DNA of 64,000 nt from Stappia indica (GCF_020177335.1 NZ_JAIVMG010000001.1:1-64000), one strand, 5' to 3'; positions 1 through 10,655 are shown, counted from the stretch's first letter. Numbers and translations are program-made. Notes: generated by a model from the sequence alone, not told the origin.

Positions 1-162
1 GCGCGACGGCGTCAACCCATGGCCCGGGAAGGTGGTGCCATCGCCCTTTTGAGACGATGGCGGCCCGTGGAGCACCTTCCGGCAGGAGGGACAGCCGGGC
101 AGGGCGCCGTCCCGCTTGAAGTTCATGTTTTGTTTATCGATTGATCTATGGAGGGAATGCCG

Positions 163-1392
163 ATGAACCTTATGAATGGAGTCTTGGGCCGCTGGGGCCT
201 GCTCGTCCTCGCTGGCGGCAGTATCATGGGGTTGTCGCTTGGCATCCGTCAGTCGCAGGGGCTGTTCATGCTGCCCGTGACCATGAGCATGGATTGGTCG
301 ATCGAGGATGTCGGCTTTGCCTTTGCGCTGCAGAATCTGGTCTGGGGATTGACGCAGCCGGTGACGGGGATGGCGGCGGATCGGTTCGGTCCGGCGAAGG
401 TCATCATCTTCGGCGTGCTGATCTATGCTGCCGGTCTCTTCGCCATGGCCTACGCGCCTGACTTCCTGATCTTCAGCTTCAATGCCGGCGTTCTCGTCGG
501 GATCGGACTTGCCGGCACGGCCTTCGGTGTCATCTACGGCGCGGTGAGCAAGATCGTTCCTCCAGGGGATCGGGCCTGGGCCATCGGCGCGGTTGGCGCG
601 ATTGGCGGTCTGGTCCAGTTCCTCGTCGTGCCCTTCGTTCATCAGCTTTTGAATTCGCAGAACTGGGATGGGACGTTCCTTGTTCTTGCCGTTCTGTTTG
701 CCGCGATGTGCCCGCTGGCCTGGTTTCTGCGGGCGAAAGGCTCGGATGAAGTTGCCGGCCACGGCGAGCTTTCCATGTGGGCGGCGATCTCCGAAGCGTT
801 CCGGCACAGCGGCTTCTGGTACCTCAACCTTGGCTTCATGGCCTGCGGCTTCCAGCTTGCGTTCCTGGCCGGGCATATCCCGCCGTATCTTGTCGATCAG
901 GGGCTGCCGCTGTCCGTCGGCGGCACGGCGATTGCCCTGATCTCGCTGACCAATGTCGCCGGAACCTTTGTGTTCGGCTATGTCGGCGGGTCGATCTTCC
1001 GGCGCAAATACACGCTGACCTTCCTCTACGTCTGCCGTGTGGTCGCGATGATCGCCTTCATCTCCCTGCCGCTGACGCCGATCAGCACCTATCTGTTCGC
1101 GGCGGTGATGGGCTTTCTGTGGCTGGGGACCGTGCCGCTGACGAGCGGGCTGGTCGGGCAGATCTTCGGCACCCGATATCTGACGACCCTCTTCGGGTTT
1201 GTCTTCTTCGGCCACCAGCTCGGCGCGTTTTTCGGTATCTGGATGGCTGGCTATGTCTTCGATACCACCGGGTCCTACAGCTACATCTGGTGGTTCTCGA
1301 TCGGGATTGGCGTTCTGGCGGCCCTGTTGCACATGCCGATCAATGATCGGGAAGTCGCAAGGCCGAAGGCTGCCGAGGCGGTGCCGGCATGA
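163..1392 (+). CDS. MFS transporter (oxalate/formate or monocarboxylate-like)
   Basis: Inner-membrane major facilitator carrier of about 409 residues with roughly twelve hydrophobic segments and the usual two-halves layout; the loop after TM2 carries the MFS signature-like GMAADRFGPAK. An upstream in-frame ATG lies at 148, but a GGAGGG ribosome site at 150-155 sits seven bases before the ATG at 163, so 163 is preferred. The substrate is not readable from sequence. Its place beside the formate dehydrogenase operon and the similarity in style to OxlT/monocarboxylate carriers suggest a small carboxylate. The next gene overlaps its stop codon (ATGA), so the two are translationally coupled. Confident on the family, weak on the substrate. 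Confidence 0.85.
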   Translation: MNLMNGVLGRWGLLVLAGGSIMGLSLGIRQSQGLFMLPVTMSMDWSIEDVGFAFALQNLVWGLTQPVTGMAADRFGPAKVIIFGVLIYAAGLFAMAYAPDFLIFSFNAGVLVGIGLAGTAFGVIYGAVSKIVPPGDRAWAIGAVGAIGGLVQFLVVPFVHQLLNSQNWDGTFLVLAVLFAAMCPLAWFLRAKGSDEVAGHGELSMWAAISEAFRHSGFWYLNLGFMACGFQLAFLAGHIPPYLVDQGLPLSVGGTAIALISLTNVAGTFVFGYVGGSIFRRKYTLTFLYVCRVVAMIAFISLPLTPISTYLFAAVMGFLWLGTVPLTSGLVGQIFGTRYLTTLFGFVFFGHQLGAFFGIWMAGYVFDTTGSYSYIWWFSIGIGVLAALLHMPINDREVARPKAAEAVPA

Positions 1393-1535
1393 GCGATGAA
1401 CGGTCGTCGGCCTCCCTTGCCGTGAAGGCGCTGCTGGTTGCGGCACTGCTGGCGGTGTCGATCTACGGGTTCCTCGCGTATCTCGATCCCGTGTTCGTCT
1501 ACACCTACGCCACCTTCATGCGGCTTTGCGGCTGA
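1389..1535 (+). CDS. 48-residue single-pass membrane protein
   Basis: Small ORF whose ATG overlaps the stop of the upstream MFS gene (ATGA at 1389-1392). The product has a short charged N-terminus (MSDERSS), one hydrophobic stretch at about residues 13-30 (KALLVAALLAVSIYGFLAY) and a short C-terminal tail ending FMRLCG. A terminator follows 24 bases after the stop. The coupled start, the codon usage matching the neighbour and the terminator position argue that it is real. It may be an accessory subunit or stabilising peptide of the MFS carrier; that role is inference and I recognise no family. Confidence 0.6.
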   Translation: MSDERSSASLAVKALLVAALLAVSIYGFLAYLDPVFVYTYATFMRLCG

Positions 1536-1558
1536 GGCTGGATGTGGCGAGTTTTGAA

Positions 1559-1585
1559 AAAGCCCCGGGCAATGCCCGGGGCTTT
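1559..1585. terminator. Bidirectional intrinsic terminator
   Basis: Perfect 12-bp inverted repeat (AAAGCCCCGGGC, 3-nt loop AAT, GCCCGGGGCTTT) between the convergent MFS/small-protein unit and fdsD. T-rich sequence follows on the plus strand (TTTCTGGTTTT) and the complement of GTTTTGAAAA on the other side, so it could serve both directions. Confidence 0.8.
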
Positions 1586-1642
1586 CTGGTTTTCGCACTG
1601 TGAACAGGTGTTCTGTGCAGGGGGGCGGTTCGTTGCGCGCCG

Positions 1643-1864
1643 TCAGGCCTCGGCGATCGGGCGGACCTGCTGCCCGGCGTCCTGAACCAGCGGGTCGAAG
1701 CGCTCCTTCTCCCGCGCCAGAAGATCGAAGAACTGGCTGCGCATACGCGGTTCCCAGAAATTGCTGATGTGCTCGGCAATGCTGGAAACCGCCTCTTCGC
1801 GGGGAGCATGCCGGAAGAAGGTGGCGATCTGGTTCGCCATATAGGCGAGCTTGTCAGGCGACAT
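1643..1864 (-). CDS. fdsD: Formate dehydrogenase delta subunit
   Basis: 73-residue FdsD family protein, last gene of the fds operon. The start MSPDKLAYMANQIATFF matches the family N-terminus and overlaps the end of fdhD by 11 bases; a longer open frame upstream is just fdhD sequence in another frame. The body has the typical helical text with WEPRMRSQFFDLL near residues 37-49. FdsD is a small accessory subunit of the soluble NAD-dependent formate dehydrogenase, needed for activity in related systems though without a cofactor of its own. Confidence 0.9.
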   Translation of the reverse strand: MSPDKLAYMANQIATFFRHAPREEAVSSIAEHISNFWEPRMRSQFFDLLAREKERFDPLVQDAGQQVRPIAEA

Positions 1865-2675
1865 GTAGAAGAGCTCCTCCGATAATCCGTTCCGGATGCG
1901 TGTAAATCTCAAAACCGGTCTCGCGTACCGACCCGACCAGGGTAATCCGTGCGTGATCCGCCGTTTCCACCGCAAGGGCCGTTGGCGCCGACATGGCAAT
2001 CAGGATGCCGCAACCGGCGATGGCGGCCTTCTGGATCAGCTCGACCGACAGGCGGCTGGTCAGCACCAGCGCCCCGCCGGCGAAGGCTGCTTGCTGCCCG
2101 GTCGCGGTGAGGGCGCCGATCAGCTTGTCGAGCGCATTGTGCCGACCCACATCCTCACGCAGCGCGACCAGCCCGTTTTGCGGGCAAAAACAGCCGGCGG
2201 CGTGCACCGAACGGGTGCGCCGGTGCAGGGCCTGCGCCTCGGTGATCGCCTCGACCGCGCTGGCGACATCGGCCGCGGAGAACCGCGCGTCCGCCGTGAC
2301 CTGCGGCGTTGCCCGCATCGCTTCCTCAAGGCTTTCGATGCCGCACAGCCCGCAACCGACCGGTCCGGCCATCGACCGGCGACGCGCTGCCAGCCGACCG
2401 GCGGCATCCTCCGCCAGCCAGAGCTGAACGTCGAGACCACGCCCGCAATCGACCGTCTCGATGCGCTCGATCTCGTCGGCTGCGGCGACGATGCCCTCGG
2501 TCAGGGAGAAGCCGATGGCAAGATCGGCGAGGTCCGACGGGGTTGCCATCAGCACCGCCTGCGAGGTGCCGTTGTAGCTGATGGCCACCGCGACCTCATT
2601 GGCCAGCGCCCGCGCGGAGGCGGTGAACCGTCCCCCGTGATGCGAGATTGCCGAAAGTTCGCGATGCGGCTTCAT
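1854..2675 (-). CDS. fdhD: FdhD sulfurtransferase for formate dehydrogenase
   Basis: 273 residues, full length for FdhD (called FdsC in fds operons). It transfers sulfur from IscS-type desulfurase to the bis-MGD molybdenum cofactor before insertion into formate dehydrogenase. The conserved Cys pair is visible in VGCGLCGIES at about residues 107-116, and the second conserved region reads EDVGRHNALDK near residue 174. It starts two bases after the stop of fdsA and its end overlaps fdsD, so it is in the same transcript as the enzyme it matures. Confidence 0.95.
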   Translation of the reverse strand: MKPHRELSAISHHGGRFTASARALANEVAVAISYNGTSQAVLMATPSDLADLAIGFSLTEGIVAAADEIERIETVDCGRGLDVQLWLAEDAAGRLAARRRSMAGPVGCGLCGIESLEEAMRATPQVTADARFSAADVASAVEAITEAQALHRRTRSVHAAGCFCPQNGLVALREDVGRHNALDKLIGALTATGQQAAFAGGALVLTSRLSVELIQKAAIAGCGILIAMSAPTALAVETADHARITLVGSVRETGFEIYTHPERIIGGALLHVA

Positions 2676-2677
2676 GG

Positions 2678-5545
2678 CTACTCCGCCGCCTCGATCCGCC
2701 GGGAGCGGGCCGACAGGCGTTCATACTCTTCCTGCCAGTCCGTCGGACCGTTCGAGCGCGACACCTGAACCGCCGTGACCTTGTATTCCGGGCAGTTGGT
2801 CGCCCAGTCGGAATAGTCGGTGGTGATGACATTGGCCTGGGTGCCGGGGTGGTGGAAGGTGGTGTAGACGACGCCCGGCGACACCCGGTCGGTGATCTGT
2901 GCCCTCAGCGACGTCTCGCCGGAGCGGCTGGCGAGCTTCACCCAGTCGCCCTCCTTGACGCCGCGCAGCTCCGCGTCGTGGGCATTGATCTCCAGCACAT
3001 CCTCGCTGTGCCAGACCACATTGTCGGTTCGCCGGGTCTGGGCGCCGACATTGTACTGGCTGAGGATCCGGCCGGTGGTCAGGAGCAGGGGGAAGCGCGG
3101 GCCGGCCCGCTCGTCGGTCGCCACGTAATCGGTGCGGATGAAACGGCCGCGACCGCGCACGAAGCGGTCCACATGCATCACCGGCGCGCCTTCGGGACTG
3201 GCGTCGTTGCAGGGCCACTGCACCGAGCCCATCTCCTCCAGCAGCTTGTAGGTGACATTGGCGAAGCTCGGCGTGGTTGCCGCGATCTCGGCCATGATCT
3301 CGCGCGGATGGGTGTAATTCCAGTTGGCGCCCATGGCATTGGCCAGCAACTGGGTGACCTCCCAGTCGGCATAGCCATTGCGCGGCGCCATCACCTTGCG
3401 CACCCGGTTGATCCGCCGTTCGGCGTTGGTGAAGGTGCCGTCCTTTTCCAGGAAGGTCGAGCCCGGCAGGAACACATGGGCGTAGTTGGCGGTTTCGTTC
3501 AGGAAGAGATCATGGACGATGACGCAGTCCATCGCCGCCAGGCCGGCGGAGACGTGCTTGGTGTCCGGATCGGACTGAAGGATATCCTCGCCCTGGACGT
3601 AGAGCCCCCGGAAACTGCCATCGACGGCCGCGTCGAGCATGTTGGGGATGCGCAAACCCGGCTCGGGCGAGATGTCGACGCCCCAGGCGGCTTCGTAGAT
3701 CGCCCGCACATCGGCGTTCTTCACGTGGCGATAGCCGGGCAGCTCGTGCGGGAAGGAGCCCATGTCGCAGGACCCTTGCACGTTGTTCTGGCCGCGCAGC
3801 GGGTTCACGCCGACACCGGGCCGGCCGATGTTGCCGGTCATCATGGCGAGGTTCGCGATGCCGATCACCGTGGTCGAGCCCTGGCTGTGTTCGGTGACGC
3901 CAAGCCCGTAGTAGATGGCGCCGTTGCCGCCCTGAGCGTAAAGCCGGGCCGCGGCGCGCATCTCCGCCGCCGGGACGCCGGTCAGCGCCTCGACCGCTTC
4001 CGGGCTGTGCGCCGGGTCGGCGACGAATTCGGCGTAGTCCTGGAATTCCTCCCAGTCGCAGCGCTCGCGGATGAAGGTCTCGTCGTGCAGTCCCTCGGTG
4101 ACGATCACATGGGCGAGGGCCGTCACCACCGCCACATTGGTGCCCGGACGCAGGGCGAGATGATGGGCGGCGGCGATATGCGGCGACTTGACGAGGTCGA
4201 TGCGGCGCGGGTCGATGACGATCAGCCGCGCGCCCTGGCGCAGCCGCTTCTTCAGGCGCGAGCCGAACACCGGATGGCCGTCGGTCGGATTGGCGCCGAT
4301 CACTACCACCACATCCGCCTGTTCGACGCTCTCGAAATCCTGGGTTCCGGCCGAGGTGCCGAAGGTCTGGCCCAGGCCGTAGCCGGTCGGCGAATGGCAG
4401 ACACGGGCGCAGGTGTCGGTGTTGTTGTTGCCGAACACCGCGCGGGTCAGTTTCTGGACCAGATAGGTCTCTTCGTTGGTGCAGCGGGAGGAGGTGATGA
4501 CGCCGATGGCCTCCTTGCCATGGGCTTCCTGAATGCCGCGCAGCCGCGATGCCGCGAACCCCAGCGCCTCGTCCCAGGATACTTCGCGCCAGGGCTGGTC
4601 GATTGTCTCGCGGATCATCGGGTTGAGGATCCGGTCCCTGTGGTTGGCGTAGCCATAGGCAAAGCGCCCCTTGACGCAGGAATGACCGGCATTTGCCTTG
4701 CCATCCTTGTAGGGCACCATGCGCACCAGTTCATCACCGCGCATTTCCGCCTTGAAGGAGCAGCCGACACCGCAATAGGCGCAAGTGGTGACCACCGAAT
4801 GTTCCGGCTGGCCGATCTCGATCACCGATTTTTCCTGCAAGGTCGCCGTCGGGCAGGCCTGGACGCAGGCGCCGCAGGACACGCACTCGGAGGCGAGGAA
4901 GGTCTCGGACATGCCCGGGGAGACGCGGGAGTCGAAGCCGCGCCCCTCGATGGTCAGCGCGAAGGTGCCCTGCACCTCCTCGCAGGCCCGCACGCAGCGC
5001 GAGCAGACGATGCATTTGGACGGATCGTAGGTGAAATAGGGGTTGGTCTCGTCCTTGGGCATGTAGCGGGGATTGTCCTCGCCATTCTGCCGGGCGGTGA
5101 CGTGGCCGGCACCCTCATAGCCGTAGCGAACATCGCGCAGACCGACCGCGCCGGCCATGTCCTGCAATTCGCAGTCGCCATTGGCCGCGCAGGTCAGGCA
5201 GTCCAGCGGGTGGTCGGAGATGTAAAGCTCCATCACGCCCCGGCGCAGGTCCTTCAGACGGCCGGTCTGGGTGCGCACCACCATGCCCTCTTCCACCGGC
5301 GTGGTGCAGGAGGCGGGCGTGCCGCGCCGTCCCTCGATCTCCACCAGGCACAGGCGGCAGGAGCCGAAGGCGTCGACCATGTCGGTGGCGCACAGCTTGG
5401 GGATCTGAATGCCCGCTTCCATCGAGGCGCGCATGACGGAGGTGCCCGCCGGGACGGTGACGTCAAAGCCATCGACGGTCAGGGTCACGGTCTCCTGCGA
5501 CCGGGAGGCCGGCGTGCCGTAGTCGGTTTCCTTGATCAGGGACAT
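2678..5545 (-). CDS. fdsA: NAD-dependent formate dehydrogenase, catalytic alpha subunit
   Basis: 955-residue molybdenum formate dehydrogenase (formate to CO2). Order: N-terminal plant-type [2Fe-2S] domain (Cys in GSCRLCLVEI and further CTTP), NuoG-like His/Cys cluster site (HPLDCLTCAANGDCEL), two [4Fe-4S] motifs (CIVCSRCVRAC and CVSCGACVQAC), then the bis-MGD domain with its own cluster motif CAYCGVGC and the active-site Cys in TDTCARVCHSP. Cys rather than selenocysteine is used. The C-terminal molydopterin-dinucleotide-binding domain ends the protein. Cytoplasmic; passes electrons through FdsG/FdsB to NAD+. Five bases separate it from fdsB. Confidence 0.97.
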   Translation of the reverse strand: MSLIKETDYGTPASRSQETVTLTVDGFDVTVPAGTSVMRASMEAGIQIPKLCATDMVDAFGSCRLCLVEIEGRRGTPASCTTPVEEGMVVRTQTGRLKDLRRGVMELYISDHPLDCLTCAANGDCELQDMAGAVGLRDVRYGYEGAGHVTARQNGEDNPRYMPKDETNPYFTYDPSKCIVCSRCVRACEEVQGTFALTIEGRGFDSRVSPGMSETFLASECVSCGACVQACPTATLQEKSVIEIGQPEHSVVTTCAYCGVGCSFKAEMRGDELVRMVPYKDGKANAGHSCVKGRFAYGYANHRDRILNPMIRETIDQPWREVSWDEALGFAASRLRGIQEAHGKEAIGVITSSRCTNEETYLVQKLTRAVFGNNNTDTCARVCHSPTGYGLGQTFGTSAGTQDFESVEQADVVVVIGANPTDGHPVFGSRLKKRLRQGARLIVIDPRRIDLVKSPHIAAAHHLALRPGTNVAVVTALAHVIVTEGLHDETFIRERCDWEEFQDYAEFVADPAHSPEAVEALTGVPAAEMRAAARLYAQGGNGAIYYGLGVTEHSQGSTTVIGIANLAMMTGNIGRPGVGVNPLRGQNNVQGSCDMGSFPHELPGYRHVKNADVRAIYEAAWGVDISPEPGLRIPNMLDAAVDGSFRGLYVQGEDILQSDPDTKHVSAGLAAMDCVIVHDLFLNETANYAHVFLPGSTFLEKDGTFTNAERRINRVRKVMAPRNGYADWEVTQLLANAMGANWNYTHPREIMAEIAATTPSFANVTYKLLEEMGSVQWPCNDASPEGAPVMHVDRFVRGRGRFIRTDYVATDERAGPRFPLLLTTGRILSQYNVGAQTRRTDNVVWHSEDVLEINAHDAELRGVKEGDWVKLASRSGETSLRAQITDRVSPGVVYTTFHHPGTQANVITTDYSDWATNCPEYKVTAVQVSRSNGPTDWQEEYERLSARSRRIEAAE

Positions 5546-5550
5546 GGCTG

Positions 5551-7103
<1,553 letters not shown>

Positions 7104-7107
<4 letters not shown>

Positions 7108-7583
7108 CGGCTTGCCTCCGCGACGATGTCCTTGACGGAGGTCGCATCGAGCCGCCCGTGGAGCGTGTCATCCATCATGGCGGCGGGCGCGCAGGAACAC
7201 AGGCCGAGGCAATAGACCGGCTCCAGGGTGATCCGGCCGTCCGGCGTCGTTTCGTGCCAATCGATGCCAAGCGCCCGCATGACGTCTTCCGCGAGCTGGT
7301 CGCCGCCCACGGACTGACAGGCCTCGGCGCGGCAGAGCTTGAGGGTGTGCCGGCCGGCCGGGGACTTGCGGAAATCGTGATAGAAGCTGACGACGCCATG
7401 GACTTCGGCGCGGCTGAGGTTCAGCCCATCGGCAATCGGCTGGATCGCGGCTTCCGGCACACAGCCGAACGCATGATGAACGTCATGGAGGATGGGCAGC
7501 AGTGGCCCTTCAAGCTGCGCATTCCTGGAGACGATTTCCGCCGTGCGCTCCGTTATATTCTGCGCAGAATCCTGCAAACCCAT
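7104..7583 (-). CDS. fdsG: NAD-dependent formate dehydrogenase, gamma subunit
   Basis: 159-residue NuoE-like thioredoxin-fold [2Fe-2S] protein and first gene of the fds operon. Four cluster ligands are visible as CRAEACQ and CLGLCSCAP. The N-terminal helical part (LPILHDVHHAFGCVPEAAIQ) is typical of NuoE/FdsG. With FdsB it forms the diaphorase half of the enzyme. A LysR-type palindrome lies about 80-100 bases upstream of the start. Confidence 0.96.
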
Positions 7584-7646
7584 GCGTTTTCTCCCTCATT
7601 CGCGCATATCGGGAGAAGATGCAGGGCAACCATCGGCAAGATCAAT

Positions 7647-7682
7647 ATCGCAGTTCCGTTGTGCGATAGCACATTTCTATCG
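7647..7682 (-). promoter_or_regulatory. LysR-type operator upstream of fdsG
   Basis: In the 113-bp gap between the lysR stop and the fdsG start there is a perfect interrupted palindrome CGATAG-N7-CTATCG (7664-7682), containing the LysR-type pattern T-N11-A as ATAG-N7-CTAT. It overlaps a second palindrome ATCGCA-N9-TGCGAT (7647-7667) and TGTGC-GATA-GCACA (7660-7673). The location, 65-100 bases before the fdsG start, suits activation of fds by the adjacent LysR protein. The pairing of protein and site is inference. Confidence 0.6.
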
Positions 7683-7696
7683 ACGGTCCGGCCGAC

Positions 7697-8593
7697 CTAT
7701 TGCAGTCTGGGATCGGCGGCGGCAATCCGCCGGGTCAGCCGCAACAGGGCGGCGATCAACGGCGCATGCGGCTCGCGGTGTGTGGTGACCAGCCCGACGA
7801 GGGTGCCGGCATCCGGCTCGGTGATCGGGATGACCTTCAGCGCGTCTGAGGAGAAGGCCGCCGCCAGGCTTTCGGGGACAATGCTTGCCCAGCATCCGGT
7901 GCGCACATGGGCGAACAGCGAGACGACGGAATCGGTTTCCAGCGTCGGGTCGGCGGTCATGCCGACGCCGGCGAGGATGCTGTCGACGATCCGGCGGTTC
8001 TGCATGTCCGGGGTCAGAAGGCAAAGCGGAACCGTGCTGACATCGCACCAGGTGACGTGGCTGCGGTCCGAAAGGCGGGCGCCGGCGGCGGTGACGAGGC
8101 AGTAGCGCTCCCGATAGAGCGGCACCTGCAGGACGCGCCGCATTGGCTCGTTGTCCAGGTAGGTGATGCCGGCGTCCACCTCCAGGTTCTCCAGCAGCGA
8201 CAGGATTTCCACCGAGGAGCGCGACAGGATCGAGAAGGTCACGCCGGCGTGTTCCTTGCTGAAGGGCATGGTCAGCTCCGGCAGATAGGCGAGCGCGGTC
8301 GGAATGACCGCAAGGCGCAGATGGCCGGACAGGGCGTGGCGGCCGCTTCGGATCTCCTGCTGCATGGTCCGGGCATCGGCCACCAGCCGCCGTGCCCATT
8401 CCAGCACCCGTTGCCCCTCGGGCGTCAGTCCCTGAAAGCGAGAGCCGCGCAGCACCAGCAGGGCTCCCAGTTGCTCTTCAAGCTGCTTGATCGCAGCCGA
8501 AAGGGTCGGCTGGGTCACGCCGCATTCCTCCGCCGCGCGTCCGAAATGCTGTTCCCGCGCCAGGGCGATGAACATTTCCAGCTTGTCGATCAT
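7697..8593 (-). CDS. LysR-family regulator of the fds operon
   Basis: 298-residue LysR transcription factor starting MIDKLEMFIALAREQHF, with the winged HTH at residues 1-65 (AAEECGVTQPTLSAAIKQLEEQLGALL) and a periplasmic-binding-like effector domain after about residue 90. A longer reading frame exists upstream but LysR proteins normally begin right at the first HTH helix, so 8593 is chosen. It precedes and is codirectional with fdsGBA-fdhD-fdsD, as seen for LysR regulators of other fds operons. The effector is probably formate or a related metabolite (inference). Confidence 0.92.
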   Translation of the reverse strand: MIDKLEMFIALAREQHFGRAAEECGVTQPTLSAAIKQLEEQLGALLVLRGSRFQGLTPEGQRVLEWARRLVADARTMQQEIRSGRHALSGHLRLAVIPTALAYLPELTMPFSKEHAGVTFSILSRSSVEILSLLENLEVDAGITYLDNEPMRRVLQVPLYRERYCLVTAAGARLSDRSHVTWCDVSTVPLCLLTPDMQNRRIVDSILAGVGMTADPTLETDSVVSLFAHVRTGCWASIVPESLAAAFSSDALKVIPITEPDAGTLVGLVTTHREPHAPLIAALLRLTRRIAAADPRLQ

Positions 8594-8634
8594 TGAAGGT
8601 CCGTTTCGGGTGCCGGTGAACCGGGAAGGGGGGA

Positions 8635-8669
8635 AAGGCGCCCGGAAACGCAAGGTTCCCGGGCGCCTT
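8635..8669 (-). terminator. Terminator downstream of the OFA-family carrier
   Basis: 11-bp inverted repeat AAGGCGCCCGG / CCGGGCGCCTT with a 13-nt loop in the 86-bp gap between the carrier gene and lysR. On the minus strand the stem is followed by TTTCCCCCC, so the U-tract is short; termination may be partial. Confidence 0.55.
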
Positions 8670-8679
8670 CAGCGATGGG

Positions 8680-10395
8680 TCAGGCGCGTGCCGGCTCTGC
8701 GCCTTCACCGGCTTCCATGTGATGTTTTTCATGCACCGGGCGAACCAGCGCATTGCAGATCAATGCGATGACGAGCAAGCCGGCCATCGCATACATGGTG
8801 GTGTTGTAAAGGCTTGAGGTCGGATCGACCGTACCCGCCGGAGCGATCTCCATCAACTGGGCGATCGTCACCGTTTTTGCCGCGACGAGTTGATCGAGCT
8901 GATCGAGCCCGGCGCCGAACTTCTCGGTGAAGGTCGCCGGATCGACCTTGGCGGCCAGCTCCTTGATCGAGCTGTTCAGCGACAGGTTGCGCAACTGGGT
9001 GATGGCCAGGGGCCCGAGCACGCCGGCGGTGCTCCAGGCAGTCAAGAGCCGGCCATGGATGCCGCCGACATACTTGGTGCCGAAGATATCCGCCAGATAG
9101 GCCGGGATGGTGGCGAAGCCGCCGCCGTACATGGTGAAGATCACCATGGTCGCCGCATAGAACATCACCAGCCAGGTCACCGCCGGATTGACGCTCACCT
9201 GAGCCGCCGCGAAGGGGATCGACAGGTAGAGTGCGATACCGATGATGAAGAAGCAGTAATAGGTGTTCTTGCGCCCGATATAGTCGGAGGCGGAGGCCCA
9301 GAAGAACCGGCCGACCATGTTGAAGACCGAGATCATGAACACATAGGTCGCGGCGAAGGCGGAGTTGACGATCAGCGGCAGGGTCGTGCCGAAGATCTCC
9401 GTCATCATCGTCTTGGCAACGCCGATCACACCGATGCCGGCGGTGACGTTGAAGCACAGGACGATCCACAGCAGGTAGAACTGCGGCGTGCGCAGGGCCT
9501 GGTCGATGTGAACGTTGTTGTGGGTGATCATCTTGCGCGAGGCCGCATCGGCGGTCGGCGGCGTCCAGCCCTTGGGCAGCCAGCCTTCGCGCGGCACCCG
9601 GTAGGAGAAGGAGGCGATCATCATCACCACGAAATAGGCAATTCCGAGGGTGAAGAAGGTGCCGGCCGCGCCGGTGTTGCCGGTGCCGACCACATAGACG
9701 CCTTCCTCCAGCGGAATCGGGGCCGCGGCCACCTGTTTGGCGCCGGCGATCACCACCTCGACGAGCTGGCCGTTGACCTCGGCCATGCGCTTGCCGGCCT
9801 CCGTCACCATCTCCACCGCCGCCTGGGGGCCGAGATACTCCGGCGCCTTGTAGAACAGGCCGAGCAGATATTCCTTGATCGGCGTGGCGATCATCGCGCC
9901 GCCGCCAAAGCCCATGATGGCCATGCCGGTCGCCATGCCGCGCCGGTCCGGGAACCAGCGGATCAGCGTCGAGACCGGCGAGACATAGCCAAGGCCGAGA
10001 CCGCAGCCGCCGATGACACCATAGCCGAGATACACCAGCCAGAGCTGGTGGGTCATGATGCCCAGCCCGCCGATGATGAAGCCGCCGCCCCAGCATAGTC
10101 CGGCGACGACGCCGACCATGCGCGGGCCGACTTCCTCCAGCCACTTGCCGCCGAAGGCCGCCGCAAGGCCGAGGAAGACAATCGCCACGGAGAAGATCCA
10201 GACGACGGAGGACAGGCTCCAGTCACCGGAGGAGGCCGCCACCACGCCGAACTGCTTGGTCAGCGGCGGATTGAAGATGCTCCAGGCGTAGACGGAGCCG
10301 ATACAAAGGTGAATGGCGATGGATGCTGGCGGAACCTTCCAGCGGTTGAAATCGTCGTCGGCGACGATGTGTTCCTTTTTCAGCCGGTCAAACAT
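8680..10395 (-). CDS. OFA-family MFS transporter (oxalate/formate antiporter-like)
   Basis: 571-residue inner-membrane carrier of the OFA family. The N-terminus contains the family-like PPASIAIHLCIGSVYAWSIF, and GLGYVSPVSTLIRWFPDRRG near residue 140 matches the MFS/OFA loop. The protein is longer than OxlT (about 420) because of an extra segment after TM6 (about residues 175-235) and a long C-terminal region with a final membrane segment near residue 540. Substrate likely formate, oxalate or another small carboxylate; this cannot be fixed from sequence. It has its own sigma-54 promoter and is probably activated by the two-component pair upstream. Confidence 0.88.
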   Translation of the reverse strand: MFDRLKKEHIVADDDFNRWKVPPASIAIHLCIGSVYAWSIFNPPLTKQFGVVAASSGDWSLSSVVWIFSVAIVFLGLAAAFGGKWLEEVGPRMVGVVAGLCWGGGFIIGGLGIMTHQLWLVYLGYGVIGGCGLGLGYVSPVSTLIRWFPDRRGMATGMAIMGFGGGAMIATPIKEYLLGLFYKAPEYLGPQAAVEMVTEAGKRMAEVNGQLVEVVIAGAKQVAAAPIPLEEGVYVVGTGNTGAAGTFFTLGIAYFVVMMIASFSYRVPREGWLPKGWTPPTADAASRKMITHNNVHIDQALRTPQFYLLWIVLCFNVTAGIGVIGVAKTMMTEIFGTTLPLIVNSAFAATYVFMISVFNMVGRFFWASASDYIGRKNTYYCFFIIGIALYLSIPFAAAQVSVNPAVTWLVMFYAATMVIFTMYGGGFATIPAYLADIFGTKYVGGIHGRLLTAWSTAGVLGPLAITQLRNLSLNSSIKELAAKVDPATFTEKFGAGLDQLDQLVAAKTVTIAQLMEIAPAGTVDPTSSLYNTTMYAMAGLLVIALICNALVRPVHEKHHMEAGEGAEPARA

Positions 10396-10509
10396 GCACT
10401 TACTTTCCTCCCATGCGCTGTTTGGCTGGCATTCCGTCCGGTCTTTTCCCGGTTCGGCTCGCGGTGAGCCGGAATGCCGTGCAGCCAGCGGGGGAGGGCA
10501 GGGCGCGCG

Positions 10510-10524
10510 GCAATCTTGTGGCCA
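10510..10524 (-). promoter_or_regulatory. Sigma-54 (-24/-12) promoter
   Basis: On the minus strand the sequence TGGCCACAAGATTGC has the invariant GG and GC dinucleotides separated by exactly ten bases, as required for RpoN promoters (consensus TGGCAC-N5-TTGC). Transcription would start near 10498, about 100 bases before the OFA carrier start. An NtrC-family regulator gene lies immediately upstream and candidate enhancer sites lie at 10656-10714. Confidence 0.7.
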
Positions 10525-10655
10525 CGCCGTATCATGCCGGCGGACTGTCGCCGCAACCCGTCCTCCCCCGGGCAGCGGTTCCAGCGAAGCAAGTTCGGCG
10601 CCAATTTGAATTCATCTGGATTTTCAATCGGGTAATTCTAATCGCCAATCGGGAG

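Noticed and set aside
1-126. Open minus-strand frame starting MNFKRDGALPGCPSC that leaves the window at its left edge.
   Set aside because: Only 42 codons, no ribosome site, no recognisable family; plus-strand frames are equally open. Cannot be supported.
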